Origin: Blastocystis sp. Blastoise
Taxonomy: Eukaryota > Sar > Bigyra > Opalinata > Blastocystidae
NCBI GenBank assembly: GCA_039096225.1
Contig: JBBPEB010000020.1
Span: 468,123 to 532,122 of the forward strand
Length of the DNA stretch: 64,000 nucleotides
Direction of reading: 5' to 3'
Under the pieces are notes generated by a model. That model was not told the origin of the DNA. It did not search any database and was given only the letters and a program-made list of their open reading frames with translations. Made by a program: the position numbers and the translations under genes. This document shows, piece by piece, positions 33,734-46,204 of the stretch; positions within the stretch are counted from its first letter, which is position 1, and every line of letters starts with the position of its first letter.

Positions 33734-36700
33734 TTTTGCGTAATGTATTTATTGTATAGATATGTTTTATTCTACTATTCATTGTGTATATATTCATTTC
33801 ATTTAATGTACATAATATGATGTGTTTTTCTTTCATTTATTTAATTTACTTTAATTGAACGTCATACTTTTCTTAGATATTAGTGCTATAAATTTATCTT
33901 TAATATATCATATAGAACATTATACAATTTTATATGTTTTTCTCTAACTTATTTCATATCTTATTCTTCCTATTATGTAGATTATTCTTTCTGGAATTTA
34001 TTTACTGTCTTCCACTCCTACTATGCTATTACTTTTGTTTGAAATATTATATTAGTTCTACAAAATTATCAACTTCAATTCTTGTTGAAAAAAAATAACA
34101 TAGCAATTTATATCCATGTATTCAAGATTCTTACTATACTACTGTTTAATTATGTTCCTTTATTACTACTATAAATATATATTACTGAATATCAAATGTA
34201 TAATGAATACTTCTGTTATCATATCTCTTTTTTGATTTATTTTTATTAACTCTTCTATATGATATTTATTGTTATCTGCTATCAAAATGAATTATAACTA
34301 TTGACATATTATGCAATAATATTCTATTAATATTTAATTGTTTTTTGAGTTGCATTACAATTATCCTATTGTTATTAGTTAATAACATTCCTTCCACTTA
34401 TCAGTCACTTGTATTGATATCCCTAATTGTATTCCTATTTTTTATTCTTACTAAACCTTCTATGATATTCTTACTTATTCAGTCATATTTTTGTACGTAT
34501 CAATTTGTATTTGAATTGTTATTGCTACTACTTACCTACTGCATTACTCGGGTACTAATTTTGATTTTATTTATGTATGATGGTCAGAATTTTTCTAAAT
34601 TCAATTATATCTTTATAACAGTCATTTATTTGGTTTATGTATTATTTCATGATTCTACTAATATTATGTGTATTATAATAAATACTACTATATATGATAT
34701 TATTCTAATTCCTTTTTGTTTTTTATTTTACTAGCTAATTTAATAATTCAAAATAAACTAATATTAGTCAATAAAGTACTGTTGTTTACTCTAAATTTTA
34801 CTAGAGGTTATATACAATTTATACTATGAATGTCGTTTTCTAATAGTATTCTTCAAACACTTTTTATACACTACAAATATATGCTACTACTTCTTTTTAA
34901 TATTTGCTACTAGTGACATTATTCCTATTGTCATTGCTTCTTCTATATTTGTTGCCTTTCTTTGATTATTTGAAGTATAACTATTGGTCAACTATCTGAT
35001 TTATAATATTTTTTTCTATTCAGTAGAACCATTATTACAATTTTATATCCTAATTTTATATCTTATTACATCTAAATAAGCTTTTTGATATGTATCACAA
35101 TCTCTTACATTTCTATTATAATTGTATATCAATACTAATATAAAAATATATGTTAGAATTATTATATTATAGAATTGTTGTATTAATTTCATGGACTTTT
35201 ATTATATCTAACTATTGATATTTAATATAAAATCAATATTATTACTATTATATTATATTTCAGGATTGAAACTAATCAATAAATCGTCCAATATTAGCAT
35301 TTAATACCACAAAATCTATTCTCACCTTTTGGTACTATGATAATATTTATCTACACTTTACAAAGTATTAATATGTTGAAAAAAAAAAGATTATGAAATA
35401 ATTATTTTTAATGTTACTCGTTATTTAATCGATATTTGTCTCTTCATAATGATATTTTTTATCTATAAATAAGTCATCAGTCTGATTATTTCGATTAATC
35501 CTATTCCTTTAATTACTCTGTAAAGCGTATTAATCCGTTAATGCTTATTTTTCTTTAACGTTCATTCGTCTTATAAAGTTTAATTATCTTATAACGTATA
35601 TTAACCCTTTAGCTTCTATTATTCTAATATACACATAATTACTATAACTGATAAATATTAAAAGTTCAATTAGATATATTAAAGATAATCGTATATATTC
35701 TGCAATTCTACTAATTCTACTACGTCCATCAATTTTACTAATTTTACTAATTCTATTAGTTCTATTACTTTTTATACTAGTAATCCGATATTTTTATAAC
35801 CTCTATTATCTAAATTAATCCTAGAAATTCCATAAATCTCATAACTTCTATAATTTCTACTATTTTTGTAACTTCTACAGCTTTCATTAGTCATATAACT
35901 TCTGTTCCTCATATAGAATCTATTAATGTCATAGTTTCTATTTTACTTTTAACTTCTAACAATTTATATTTCTTATTATATTAATACTATAGTATCTTTT
36001 ATCTTATGTATTCTATTATTTCTATTACTCATTTATATCCTATTAATCTTAGAAATTCTATTACTATTATTAATCATAAAATGTCTTTAACTTCTATTAG
36101 TTCTATAATCTCTGTTAATCTTATAGTTTCTATACCATCCATTAATCTTATAATCTCTACTATTAATATAGCTTCTTCACCATCTATTTGTCTTAACGAT
36201 TTTATTAGTAGCATTATTATATAAATTCTATTAATTATATGATTTCTATAACTTCTATTAACTCCATAAACTGTATTAACAGTAAAACATCTATACATTC
36301 TATTAATTTGTAGTTTCTATTGATCTTATGGTCTATTGATCCTATTACTTCTTTAAAATTCACTAATCCTATACTTTCTTTTAATCCTATACCTTTTATT
36401 AATCTTATACCTTTTATTAATCTTATACATTCTACTAGCATTATTATCTATTAATTTGAGCGACTACACCTTCTATTATTCTTATAACTTCTATATACAG
36501 TACTAATCATATATCATATATTAATTCTATAAATCTTATAACTTCTATTTATCCTCAAACATTTATAATTTATTAATTTTATAACCTCTATTTATTCTAT
36601 AATGATCATTAATCTATAATGTTAGTAATTTCTATCAATCCTATAACTTTTGACAATCTTTTAATTGATATACCTTCTATTAAGTCTATAACTATTTTGA

Positions 36701-37598
36701 AACCTCTCACATTTATTAATCTAATAATGTTTATAACTACTTTATTTTATATATTCTGTAAATAATTATATTATTTTGTTTGCTGCTTTTAAAGAATTAC
36801 ATTATATCCTAATACTGATGATTATAAATATTCTTTTTAGTGTTATTATTTTTTACAGATTGTGCATCCAATTCATCTATTATCATGATTATCAATTCTT
36901 ATTGTTCTTTATTTGTTTCCTGAAAGATGCCTTTAACCTTTTATATAATTCCATTTACTGTCCTTATTTCTGAGGATATCTATAATAGTGATTCTAAACA
37001 CATTAATAATTTTTTGATGTTAACATTTGTTGTTTATTGGATAGCCTTAACAATAATATCATAAATAGTAGATACAAATTTTTCAGGAATTTAAACTCGT
37101 TTTTATTCTTAATGATTTATTGTTCTACATAATTATTCTTCGTGAATTCTATAATGTTTAATACTTTGTTACTAACTACAATATTGATATCCCAGATCTG
37201 AATATATGTCATTTTAAATAATTAACACAAAGTTATATTAATAAAAAAAATAATCTTATTGTATTATATGATAAATATTTGGCTAATAGAATTATCATAA
37301 ATAATTAAAAATCATAATTGATATACCTGTAGTAATAATAATTTGCTATTTTAATGATTACTGAATGAGTATTTTATGTAATAGTTCTGTTAAAATTCTT
37401 ATTTTTTAAGGCTTAAAAAAGTCATTTATTCAATACTGTTTTACTTTATAATATAGATCGAAACAAAATAATATAATGACATAAATATGATTAGATAACC
37501 GTATTAGAAAAATAAAATTGTAACAAAAATATTATGTAATATATATCTTACTAAGAATGAAACATATTATTAATACTAGAAATATAATAGTTTTATGT
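33731..37598. other. Gene-poor AT-rich stretch with degenerate TTCTATTAATC repeats
   Basis: No convincing gene. From about 35690 to 36740 the plus strand is dominated by loosely repeated words such as TTCTATTAATC, TTATAACTTCTAT and CTATTACTTC, giving a strong pyrimidine bias. Open frames in it (for example around 34345 and 36006) are low-complexity and were not called. Confidence 0.6.
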
Positions 37599-40500
37599 TC
37601 ATATTGTATTATTATGTCGAGTTATAAACACAGTATTCGTGATAACTGTTCTTCCATCAACTACTCCAGTATTATCTTGATCGTCTTTCTCATTTCCCTA
37701 TATTAAAGAAATTTTATTAAAAAGATATATATATATATATACCTCTGCATATGTTTCATCATTATTTCGATTGATATACTCATGGACATCTGCAATTATT
37801 AAATTAAAAGGTTCAATATCAGATATAGATATGAAACTAGATACATATTCCTTTCTTTTTGACAGAACTTCATTAGAATCATTAACTATGTAATACAATC
37901 CTGTTGTTGATACTCGTGCATATGGATATTCATGCTTTTTTATCAATAATAAAGATCCAATTTGGATATAACATAGAGCTTTAATTAAGTGAACTTTATG
38001 ACTATTTATTGTGTCATAAGTGAAGTACATAATATATGAATTGTCAATTGTTTCTATTCCTTGGTCAATATCAGAAGAATTAAATATTATTGAATCATTT
38101 AATATTATCTCAGAGTAAAATGTCATTTCTAGTTTTTCTAAATTATTAAAAATTATTTTACACAAGGAAGGATCATTTAGAATATCATCAACATATATAA
38201 TTTCATTGATATCTATGCCTTGATAGAGACGTTCTTTAAGTATACTATCATTTGATGATAGAATAATCTTAGCTATATCTTTCATATCATTTTTATACAA
38301 TTTAATTTTATCAATTCCTCTTATTCCTTTCACTGTATCAATACCATTATAATTAATAATAATACTATTAAAAGTATCAGATATTATTTGTTGAGGATGT
38401 ATATCAATACTAATTCTAGATTCATTATCATTATTAGTAATACTATTAGAATCTATTGAGAATTCATCTAATATATAATCGTTGGAGTATTTTTTCATAT
38501 TTATATCTAGTACCTCCCTCTCAATTACGCATCGAATACATGATTCGTTAAAGTTTTTTCTTCCAAAGGATACTCTTTTAAGAAACGAATAGAATCTTTC
38601 TGACTGAAAAGTGGAAGCATAATATATAGAACCAGAGTTTATAATAGAATCATAAAGATGTTGAATAAGATGTAACTGTGTATTCAAAATTTCTTTTGGA
38701 AGCAGGAGTTCACATAAAAAACAGAATATATAGCATTGATCTTTAAACATATTTAAAATATTCTGTGAAGTATTTCCACGATATATGTAGACATTACGTA
38801 TAATAGTTGCTAATGGATCAATAAGTAAAATAAGTGGAGAATCAGAAGCACTGAAATCTAAAGTAATAAGAGGAAGAATACATGAAGTAAAAAAAATTCT
38901 AGTATGTGAGGACATATTGTAGAATTTTTTCTCATTCAATATATATCTAAATTCGTATTCATTATCATTGTAGAGTGTATTGATTGCTAGTATTCTTGAA
39001 TTAAGAATAGACATATTCTCATCATCTAGACAATATGTCATAAGTAGTTTCTGAGGATTTATACTATCATTTTTAGCTAATTTAGTAGTATAATCTGTAA
39101 CATTATAATGGAATAAGAGATTTAAGATAAGAGTACAAACATTGTTGAATAAATGCATAGGATCAAGTGTATAGCTTGTAGATGCATCAAAATAAGTTAG
39201 TGATTCAAAAACACTAGGTTTTTGCTTTATTCCAATATTTGATCCATTTTCAGATGATAATTCGCGATTATTTTGAATAGATTCTTTAGTTCTTTGATTA
39301 TATGTTATTGTGTCGAATGCATCTGTAAATATATGATCATCAGAAATAGATTCAATAAGAATTTGACTAGTAATAATAGTATCTTCCTGAGGAGGTGAGG
39401 ATGAAGAATTATGAGAATTATATAATGGTAGAGAAATAGATGGATAACGAATATTCAGAAGTTTTTTATTTGTATCATCAATAGTAACATAATTTTTGAT
39501 ACTTTCATATGCACATTTAATTCCCAGATGAAAATCATCATTTGTTCTATTCCAAAAGAGTTCACAATACCTACAAGGATATGAAGAAGAAGAACCGGTA
39601 AAACTTCCAACATTAGTAACAGCAGCGCAATCGCCATAAGCGCTTAATAATACAGCTACAACTCTTTTTTTCTCAATTCTCCCATTTATAAACACATCCA
39701 TTTCAATACCAGAAGATAGAATAGACAACTCTTTCATTAATATAGTAAGAATTGTATTTGATAATGATTCTTTAGTAATACAATAAGTCCAGAATACACG
39801 TTGATCATTTATTCGTTCTTTATTGTAATTTAGTAGTTTAAGAAGTATAGGAAATGAAGATTTATTACTTTCTATAATAGGATTTGAGAATACACATATA
39901 CCATCACATGTCATATCGAATAGAAGAAAAATGTCACCATTATCTAATACTGATTCTATATATCTTCTATAATTTTTTTCCTGACATATATGAAGGAAGA
40001 GTATTAGGTAGACTTTCAATTGGCATAGATAAATAATACTGTATTTCTTCTTTTGTATAATAAGAAATATCTTCCATTAAAGACATCGAAGAAACCATAT
40101 ATCGAATTCTTGGAATTAATGGAATAATTGATACCTTTGATCCTTTATCATGACATAAATAATAAATATTAAATGTTAATATAATATATATTAAGAAAAA
40201 CATTATTAAGAAATATATTATAAAGAAATATAATATATAAAAAAATTTATTATTAAGATATAAAATGTAAAGAAACATATTATAATGAAACACATTACAA
40301 AGAAATATACTATTAAGAAATATAATAATAAGAAATATAATAATAAGAAATATAATAATAAGAAATATACTATTAAGAAAAAAATATTAAGAAATGTAAT
40401 AAAATGAAATATGCCTTAAGAAATATATTATAAAGAAATGTATTATAAAGAAATATACTATTAAAAATATATTATAAAGGTAGTAATCATCATATATATT

Positions 40501-41198
40501 TGAAAATATAAAGATGATTTTTAATAGTATAATATATATATACCTAAGTTAAGATTACAGTCTTTGTTATTGCATTGTTTTTTTTCTTGAGCTAGAAGGT
40601 TTCGTCCACCGTTGAATGATATTAATGAATTACACTTACTACATACATATATATTCTTATGAATGGGCGTTTCTGAATGAGTTCTACAATACTTTCTGAT
40701 TATATCTTGCCCATTCTTTGGAATAAACAATAAATCACTATCAGGATTCAACAGTTTGATTATATTATTAGCTAATTCATATAGTCTTTTTATTTTTTCT
40801 GTGCTAACTCTCAATTCACACCAACAAGAATAAATGATATCTTCTATCTTTGATTGATTTGTTTCATTATTCTTTGATAATCGTTTCTATATGAATATAT
40901 ATAAATAAAATAAACAAATTAACATTATTAATTAATACATTTATAAAAATTTATAAAAAATTACCTGATTCACAATATTATTCATAAGTAAATCATAAAT
41001 TGATTCTGTTTCACTAAGATTTTTATCACTAACATCTTCATTCAATCCTTCGAGTAATGTAGAAGTATTCAAAGCATCATTTTCTAACTCATGATGGTCA
41101 TCATACCTTGGGATTGCTATATATTTGATACAACAAATAAGATGTTTACTCTTTTGCTTTGTCTCGAATCTAGGTAAATCAAATAAACGTTTGGTCAT
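37599..41198 (-). pseudogene. CACTA/Plavaka-like DDE transposase B with one-base frameshift
   Basis: Exons 40965-41198 (ATG at 41198), 40544-40886, 37743-40142 and 37599-37697 correspond to those of unit A, with identical phases. Motifs: zinc-binding VCSKC in exon 2, TCDGIC, AYGDCAAV, the knuckle YPCRYC, LDPMHLFNNV and QSERFYSFLKR. In exon 3 the frame shifts inside a run of seven A (minus strand, about 39973-39979): the frame before it reaches a stop immediately, while the frame after it continues 750 codons with full homology to A. Either the copy is inactive or the homopolymer is miscalled. Intron 2 (401 nt) carries degenerate AAGAAATATAATAAT repeats. The element sits inside the virus. Confidence 0.75.
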
Positions 41199-42182
41199 GA
41201 ATAAACTCAAAATAAAAATTAGAATTTTTTTTCAATAATTTCTTTTAAATTTTTGTTTACACACATTCTTCCAAGCCGATTCTTTCTCTATTCAATACAT
41301 AAGCAATAGCATGTCAGTCTTTTGATTGATAGTAACAACTCTAATGATTTCAAATTCAACATCATTTTCTTGAATTGCGATAATTCTTTACTTATCTCAA
41401 ATAATAATCTTAATCATGTATTTATTCATGTAACTCGTAATAAGATTTAATTTTTAGCAGTTAGCGGAAACTCAATAAAATTTCTTTTGAAATATTTTAT
41501 GATGAAATTTAAATACCAAATATATATATATACAAACTGCATTAGGCCGTATTTTAAATAAAAAAGTCAATTATATAGTGTATATATAAATAAATAATAA
41601 TATCATTTTCTAAATAATAAATATAATTTGTTAACATTTTTATTATTATTATATTTCTTGATCTTAATTACTTTAAATATATATATCTATACATATATAA
41701 GACGTACTAATATATATAAACTGTATTATTATAGGAAAAAGAACATCAATTATATTATCATGTGATGTAAACTTAAATTTCAAAAAAGGATAATAGTATA
41801 CCTGAATTATTAAATACATAATTATTCATTGAGATTTCGAATTAATTGTTTTGATTCAATATTCTTTTTATATTAGAAATGAAGTCAACGATATTAAAAG
41901 AATCTAGTATTAATCACTAACAAATAGAAGTATATATTATATATATGTTATTATTCTGACTGTTTATGTATTTATTTTTCTTATATATTATGTCTCTGAT
42001 ATTATATTATATATCTTATTGTTTATTTACAAAATTTACATTTCAATATTATATTATTTATGTTATGTACCATTAGACTTAATGATTCATTTTTTACTTA
42101 TATAGATAACATCTAATTTTAGTTTCTTATTATAAGTATCTGTCATTAGTATAAAGAATAATATTGTAATTAAAATATTATA

Positions 42183-42252
<70 letters not shown>

Positions 42253-43504
42253 TGTATTTATTAAAAAATATATTATTTTAACAATATTCTCATATATATT
42301 TTTTAGAGACAGTACTTAAATAAATTCCATTTATTACATAATGACTAAGGAAGTATTTATAAAGCATGCTAGATTTCCATTTAGCGTAGAGTAAATATTA
42401 ACTCATATAAATTATATTTGATGAATTGGGATATTAATGAACATTATATACTATGTCTTTCAACAACATGATCAATGGTATATATATATATTTTGTATAC
42501 ATCTTTATGTATTAAGCTATTTATTACAGTTTATTTAGGAAGAAATAAAATAGATTGTTCTCATGCTTTCATTTTAGTCTCTGTTAAATATCTTTTGAAA
42601 ATTACTCTATATTGTATATATATATATATATATATCATACATTACATTATCACCATTTATTGGCCTACTTATTTTTTTTATAAGATTATTTACTATTTAT
42701 ACTATTATTATTTCTATTATTAATTGAAATATTATTTATAAAAAATGTATATAAAAATATTAAATTATATATATAGACAGATTTGATAATGAATTGCTTC
42801 TTAATTACTTAATATGTGTCATCATCATATGATCTAGTGAAATATGCTACGTATATAAATATATTATATAAGTATAACGAAATTATTAAAAAGGTTTGTA
42901 TTTAAATATATAAAGTTTATAGTTTATATGAAATAGTCTAGATATATATCAGACTACAGTTAATATATATGTGGTTTCTTAATGAGTACGTTTTATGGAT
43001 TATAAGAAAATATTTAGAATCCATATTATCTTTTATTTATTTATACGAGAGTAATATACCTCTTTCTGTAAGTTGGTAGTGTAACTTATAAATAATTAAT
43101 TATTCATATGTTATCGGTAAAATTAGAAACATTAATTTATATTTCTATGATTATTATAATTTTTCTTTAATGTCTTTTGTTATCTCATTTATTCGTCAAG
43201 AATAACAATATATTCACTTTAATATATCATTATATGGAATAGATGATACAAAGAAGTATATCTTCACTATTGTAAGAATAAAATAGGCTACTTTATTTCA
43301 TAGTTATTTATTAATATGACTATTTTAGATAATATTGAAAATCTTTTTTAAAATATTACATAAATACAAAATATTTTTCTAGAAAAATCCATTTTTATTT
43401 TGTTTTATAAAAAAGTGCAGAAATGTCACCCAAGTATAATACATGTTTCTTTCTTGTGTATATCGAGTTCTAGAGATAAAATAATAAATGAAGATATAAA
43501 GAGA
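41199..43504. other. Non-coding spacer between unit B genes
   Basis: AT-rich, holding a (TA)n tract at 42187-42250 and smaller TA runs near 42620 and 42765. No gene was seen; the divergent promoters of the two unit B genes must lie here. Confidence 0.6.
42187..42250. repeat. (TA)n microsatellite
   Basis: Uninterrupted TA run of about 64 bp. Confidence 0.97.
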
Positions 43505-44481
43505 ATGAAAAAACTCAAATTGGTACTATTTGAAGCTTTTCATGAGTTCTATCGTCTAATACTATTACCTGAGAAAACAAGTATAACTATATCTATTTCT
43601 ATTATATATTTAGATAATAAAAAATGTCGTTATTTAACATATAATATGGAAACTTTTTTTCGACGTGAAGCTCTGATAAGAAACATAAAGGTTCCAGCTA
43701 TTAAGAACTCGACAAGAATAATAAAAGTATTTATATAAAATTATACATTCTATAATATAGACTTGTTTAAGGTTTATTCCTTTTGTTGTGAAAGAGAATG
43801 AGTTAGCTGAAGCTAAGCATATATATAAACAGACGAATAATAAATGTTTAATTGATGAAAACAACAAATTGTATATTACTATTCTTCAAGTGATAAAAGA
43901 GTATATGACCCAAAACAAGTTTGCTGAACCATTAGATGATTATGTTATAATAAAATGTGTAAAAAAATCATTGTATGACAAAAAGAATAATGGAAATCTT
44001 GCCGCGTCTTTTGGTTTTAATGTTATAGATGAAGAAGGGTATTCTATTATTGATAAAAAACGTTTGAAAAATGACTTTATGGTAACTTGTTATAATATTA
44101 TATACTAATCTATATATACATATATAGAGTTTAGAATGGAAGCAAAATCCTTCCTTTTTTGACAAAACGACGTATTCATATAAAGCCAACTACGCTATTA
44201 TTGAAGAACTACAAAAGAGTTATGACGCAGTTGTGGAACACAATCGTCGTCATAGGTAAGTATATACTATTGGTTGTTTTATTTATTATTGTTTCACTTT
44301 TTTTATTAAACTATTGTTTCTTTTTATTTATTTGGAATATGATAGATTCTATCTTTTCATATATTTTTTTAATTTTAGTATTTTAATTTATTTTATGAAT
44401 ATGTATTATATTATCTTGAAAATAAGTATATGAATTATAATAATTATTTATGTGTATCCTTATATTTATAGAATAATTTAA
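43505..44481 (+). CDS. Transposon accessory protein B (spliced)
   Basis: Exons 43505-43580, 43614-43726, 43761-44081, 44128-44255 and 44472-44481 join with matching phases. The second exon is 113 nt, exactly as in unit A. The third exon reads TCLRFIPFVVKENELAEAKH, aligning with NLVPFVLSVDERKNAF of protein A. The first intron would be only 33 nt; the third contains TACTAAT, a good branch site. I place the start at ATG 43505, but an upstream exon is possible because A has a longer Ser/Asn-rich N-terminus. The last short exon is the weakest part. No domain is recognised; a DNA-binding helper role is inferred from its place beside the transposase. Confidence 0.55.
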
Positions 44482-44630
44482 CAAAGTTAGAATGGATTGC
44501 ATTCAGGGTCATCACTATGATATAAAAGTTGAAAGATGAATTTTAATCACTTAAATAGGTATATAATATGAATTTTATGTATTAACTTATCATTTATAGC
44601 ATAGTAATGAAATAGAGTAAATTTGTAAAA

Positions 44631-44727
44631 CACTATTAGGCATTTTGATGTTTTAAGGAAATTGATTGGATAAAATAGTTGATTTTGCCAATCATATGTT
44701 CTGAAAGGCCAAAAGTGCCTAATAGTG
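44631..44727. mobile_element. 97-bp MITE with CACTA ends
   Basis: CACTATTAGGCATTTTG at the left and CAAAAGTGCCTAATAGTG at the right form an inverted repeat with one gap. Inside, TTGATTGG and CCAATCA also pair. Flanking AAA on both sides could be the 3-bp target duplication typical of CACTA transposons. It lies 150 bp beyond the unit B accessory gene and may be mobilised by this transposase family. Confidence 0.65.
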
Positions 44728-45349
44728 AAAGTAATTTATTATATAATTATATATAATATTATTGTTTATTTTATTAATTACATATATTATATAGATCATA
44801 AATCTAAAAACAATAATTATAGCTTATTTTATGTATTTTTTTAAATTCAATTTTATTTTAATTTATCATATTCCTTTTTATAGATCACGAATTAGCAAAC
44901 ATCAATTACTATGGTATATATTAGTTTCTTTAATAATATATTATTTCATTATATATATTTCAATAGATAAACAATTATCTTAACAGATTCACTATTTATA
45001 GGTACTTTTATTTGACTGCAATATACTTTATTAAATCACAATGCAATAGGTTTAGAAAAATATAAATTATATTTTTATTTTTTACTGTTTTTATTATTTT
45101 ATTAAAAATATAGTGTGTTTTGTTTTAATACTAAAAAGTAACTACGAATAAAAAAAACTCTCAATTTTTGATAATAAAAGCAAACGTATCTTTCAAAGAT
45201 CTTAATTAAAAATTCCCGAATATTCTCATTAATTTAATTGGACTATTCTATGTATTTTAATTTGCCAATATATAGTAATAAGCCAATTAAGTTTTTAATA
45301 AATTCTTGATAGATTCCATATTATTGACTGAAAATTTCTTAAAAAATAG

Positions 45350-45646
45350 TTAGCAAGAATTTCTAGTGTATCGCTTTTTCAGACCCATGAAAATGCCTAC
45401 CAGTGTATGTTGCATAACATTTTGAAATTGAAATGGATCTGTTAACACTTCTACACAAAAGAATGGTTCTTCCATATCATCTATTTGAATTCGTTCTTCA
45501 TTACGAAATTTCTTACATATTGTCTTTATCCATTTCTTCCAATTTATACTTGTTGATAATTGTATTTTCTTCCAATGTAATAATTGATCTATACAATTTG
45601 TAAAGAATTCTTCACAATCTTTATCTGAATAACCTGTTGATTGCAT
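45350..45646 (-). CDS. Viral protein of unknown function (98 aa)
   Basis: ATG at 45646, 22 bp downstream of a perfect late-type motif. The protein is Trp/Lys-rich in the middle (HWKKIQLSTSINWKKW) and ends LTDPFQFQNVMQHT... KKRYTRNSC. The DPFQFQNVM segment resembles DPFQVQNVI of transposon accessory protein A, as described in the findings. No domain is assigned. It is the first viral gene to the right of the insertion. Confidence 0.65.
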   Translation of the reverse strand: MQSTGYSDKDCEEFFTNCIDQLLHWKKIQLSTSINWKKWIKTICKKFRNEERIQIDDMEEPFFCVEVLTDPFQFQNVMQHTLVGIFMGLKKRYTRNSC

Positions 45647-45668
45647 TATTAAAAATTAAATTATTTAT

Positions 45669-45680
45669 AAACAAAACAAA
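45669..45680 (-). promoter_or_regulatory. TTTGTTTTGTTT late-type motif
   Basis: Perfect copy, 22 bp before the 98-aa gene's ATG. Confidence 0.75.
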
Positions 45681-45713
45681 TTTATTATTAATATTTTATA
45701 ACATTTCATAGAA

Positions 45714-46136
45714 TTATAAATGAAGAGATTGAACAATAGAATCAACACTTATATTTAATTTCATTAATTGAACAGCTAATTCTTGTATTGATTCATTTTG
45801 ATTAGAATCAATTTCTTCTAATTCATTCAAGACTTCTGATATATGTTTGACTTCTTCTTCTATAATCGTTTGTTGTATTTTCATTGTCTTATAATAGACT
45901 TTCTTTGTTTGTGGATTACAACAATTACAATGAATATCTATATTTTTAACAATTAATTGAAAGAATTCAGTTGATTTCTCAAATAAACATTTTATAGCTT
46001 TTATAATAAATTCTAATAAAGTATTTTTCTTTTCTATTTCTTCTTCGGATAATGTGGTTGTTGTTGAACTATCTGAACTTGTTGAACTTGTACTTGATAA
46101 AGAATGTAAGGATTCAGATACAGATTTAGGCTCCAT
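45714..46136 (-). CDS. Viral coiled-coil protein (140 aa)
   Basis: ATG at 46136. A Ser/Thr-rich N-terminus (about 8-30) leads to an acidic helix, a hydrophobic/aromatic segment (LLEFIIKAIKCLFEKSTEFF), a Cys cluster HCNCC (about 69-73) and a C-terminal coiled coil with regular Ile/Leu spacing. It has a late-type motif 28 bp upstream. Function unknown; size and helical content would suit a cementing or scaffold-like protein, but this is a guess. Confidence 0.6.
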   Translation of the reverse strand: MEPKSVSESLHSLSSTSSTSSDSSTTTTLSEEEIEKKNTLLEFIIKAIKCLFEKSTEFFQLIVKNIDIHCNCCNPQTKKVYYKTMKIQQTIIEEEVKHISEVLNELEEIDSNQNESIQELAVQLMKLNISVDSIVQSLHL

Positions 46137-46164
46137 TTTTTAATAATTTTTAAATGAATAATAT

Positions 46165-46173
46165 AACAAAACA
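46165..46173 (-). promoter_or_regulatory. TGTTTTGTT late-type motif
   Basis: Nine-base core of the motif on the minus strand, 28 bp before the 140-aa gene's ATG. Confidence 0.65.
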
Positions 46174-46204
46174 TTTTTAATTTAAATGAAATGAATTAAA
46201 ATAT

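Larger units (their letters stand above)
37599..44481. mobile_element. Two-gene CACTA/Plavaka-like transposon, unit B (inside the virus)
   Basis: Same divergent arrangement as unit A: transposase on the minus strand, accessory gene on the plus strand, but with a longer 2.3-kb spacer. Its position between the two halves of the virus makes it, or a larger block around it, the likely cause of the interruption. Terminal repeats were not identified. Confidence 0.65.

Noticed and set aside
34345-34734. 129-codon hydrophobic plus-strand frame
   Set aside because: Starts at TTG, low-complexity Leu/Ile/Tyr composition expected for this AT-rich DNA, no splice partner or homologue recognised.
44631-44727. 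Terminal inverted repeat of unit B itself
   Set aside because: Both ends of the repeat lie within 97 bp, so it is a self-contained MITE; no matching CACTATTAGG was found on the far side of unit B.
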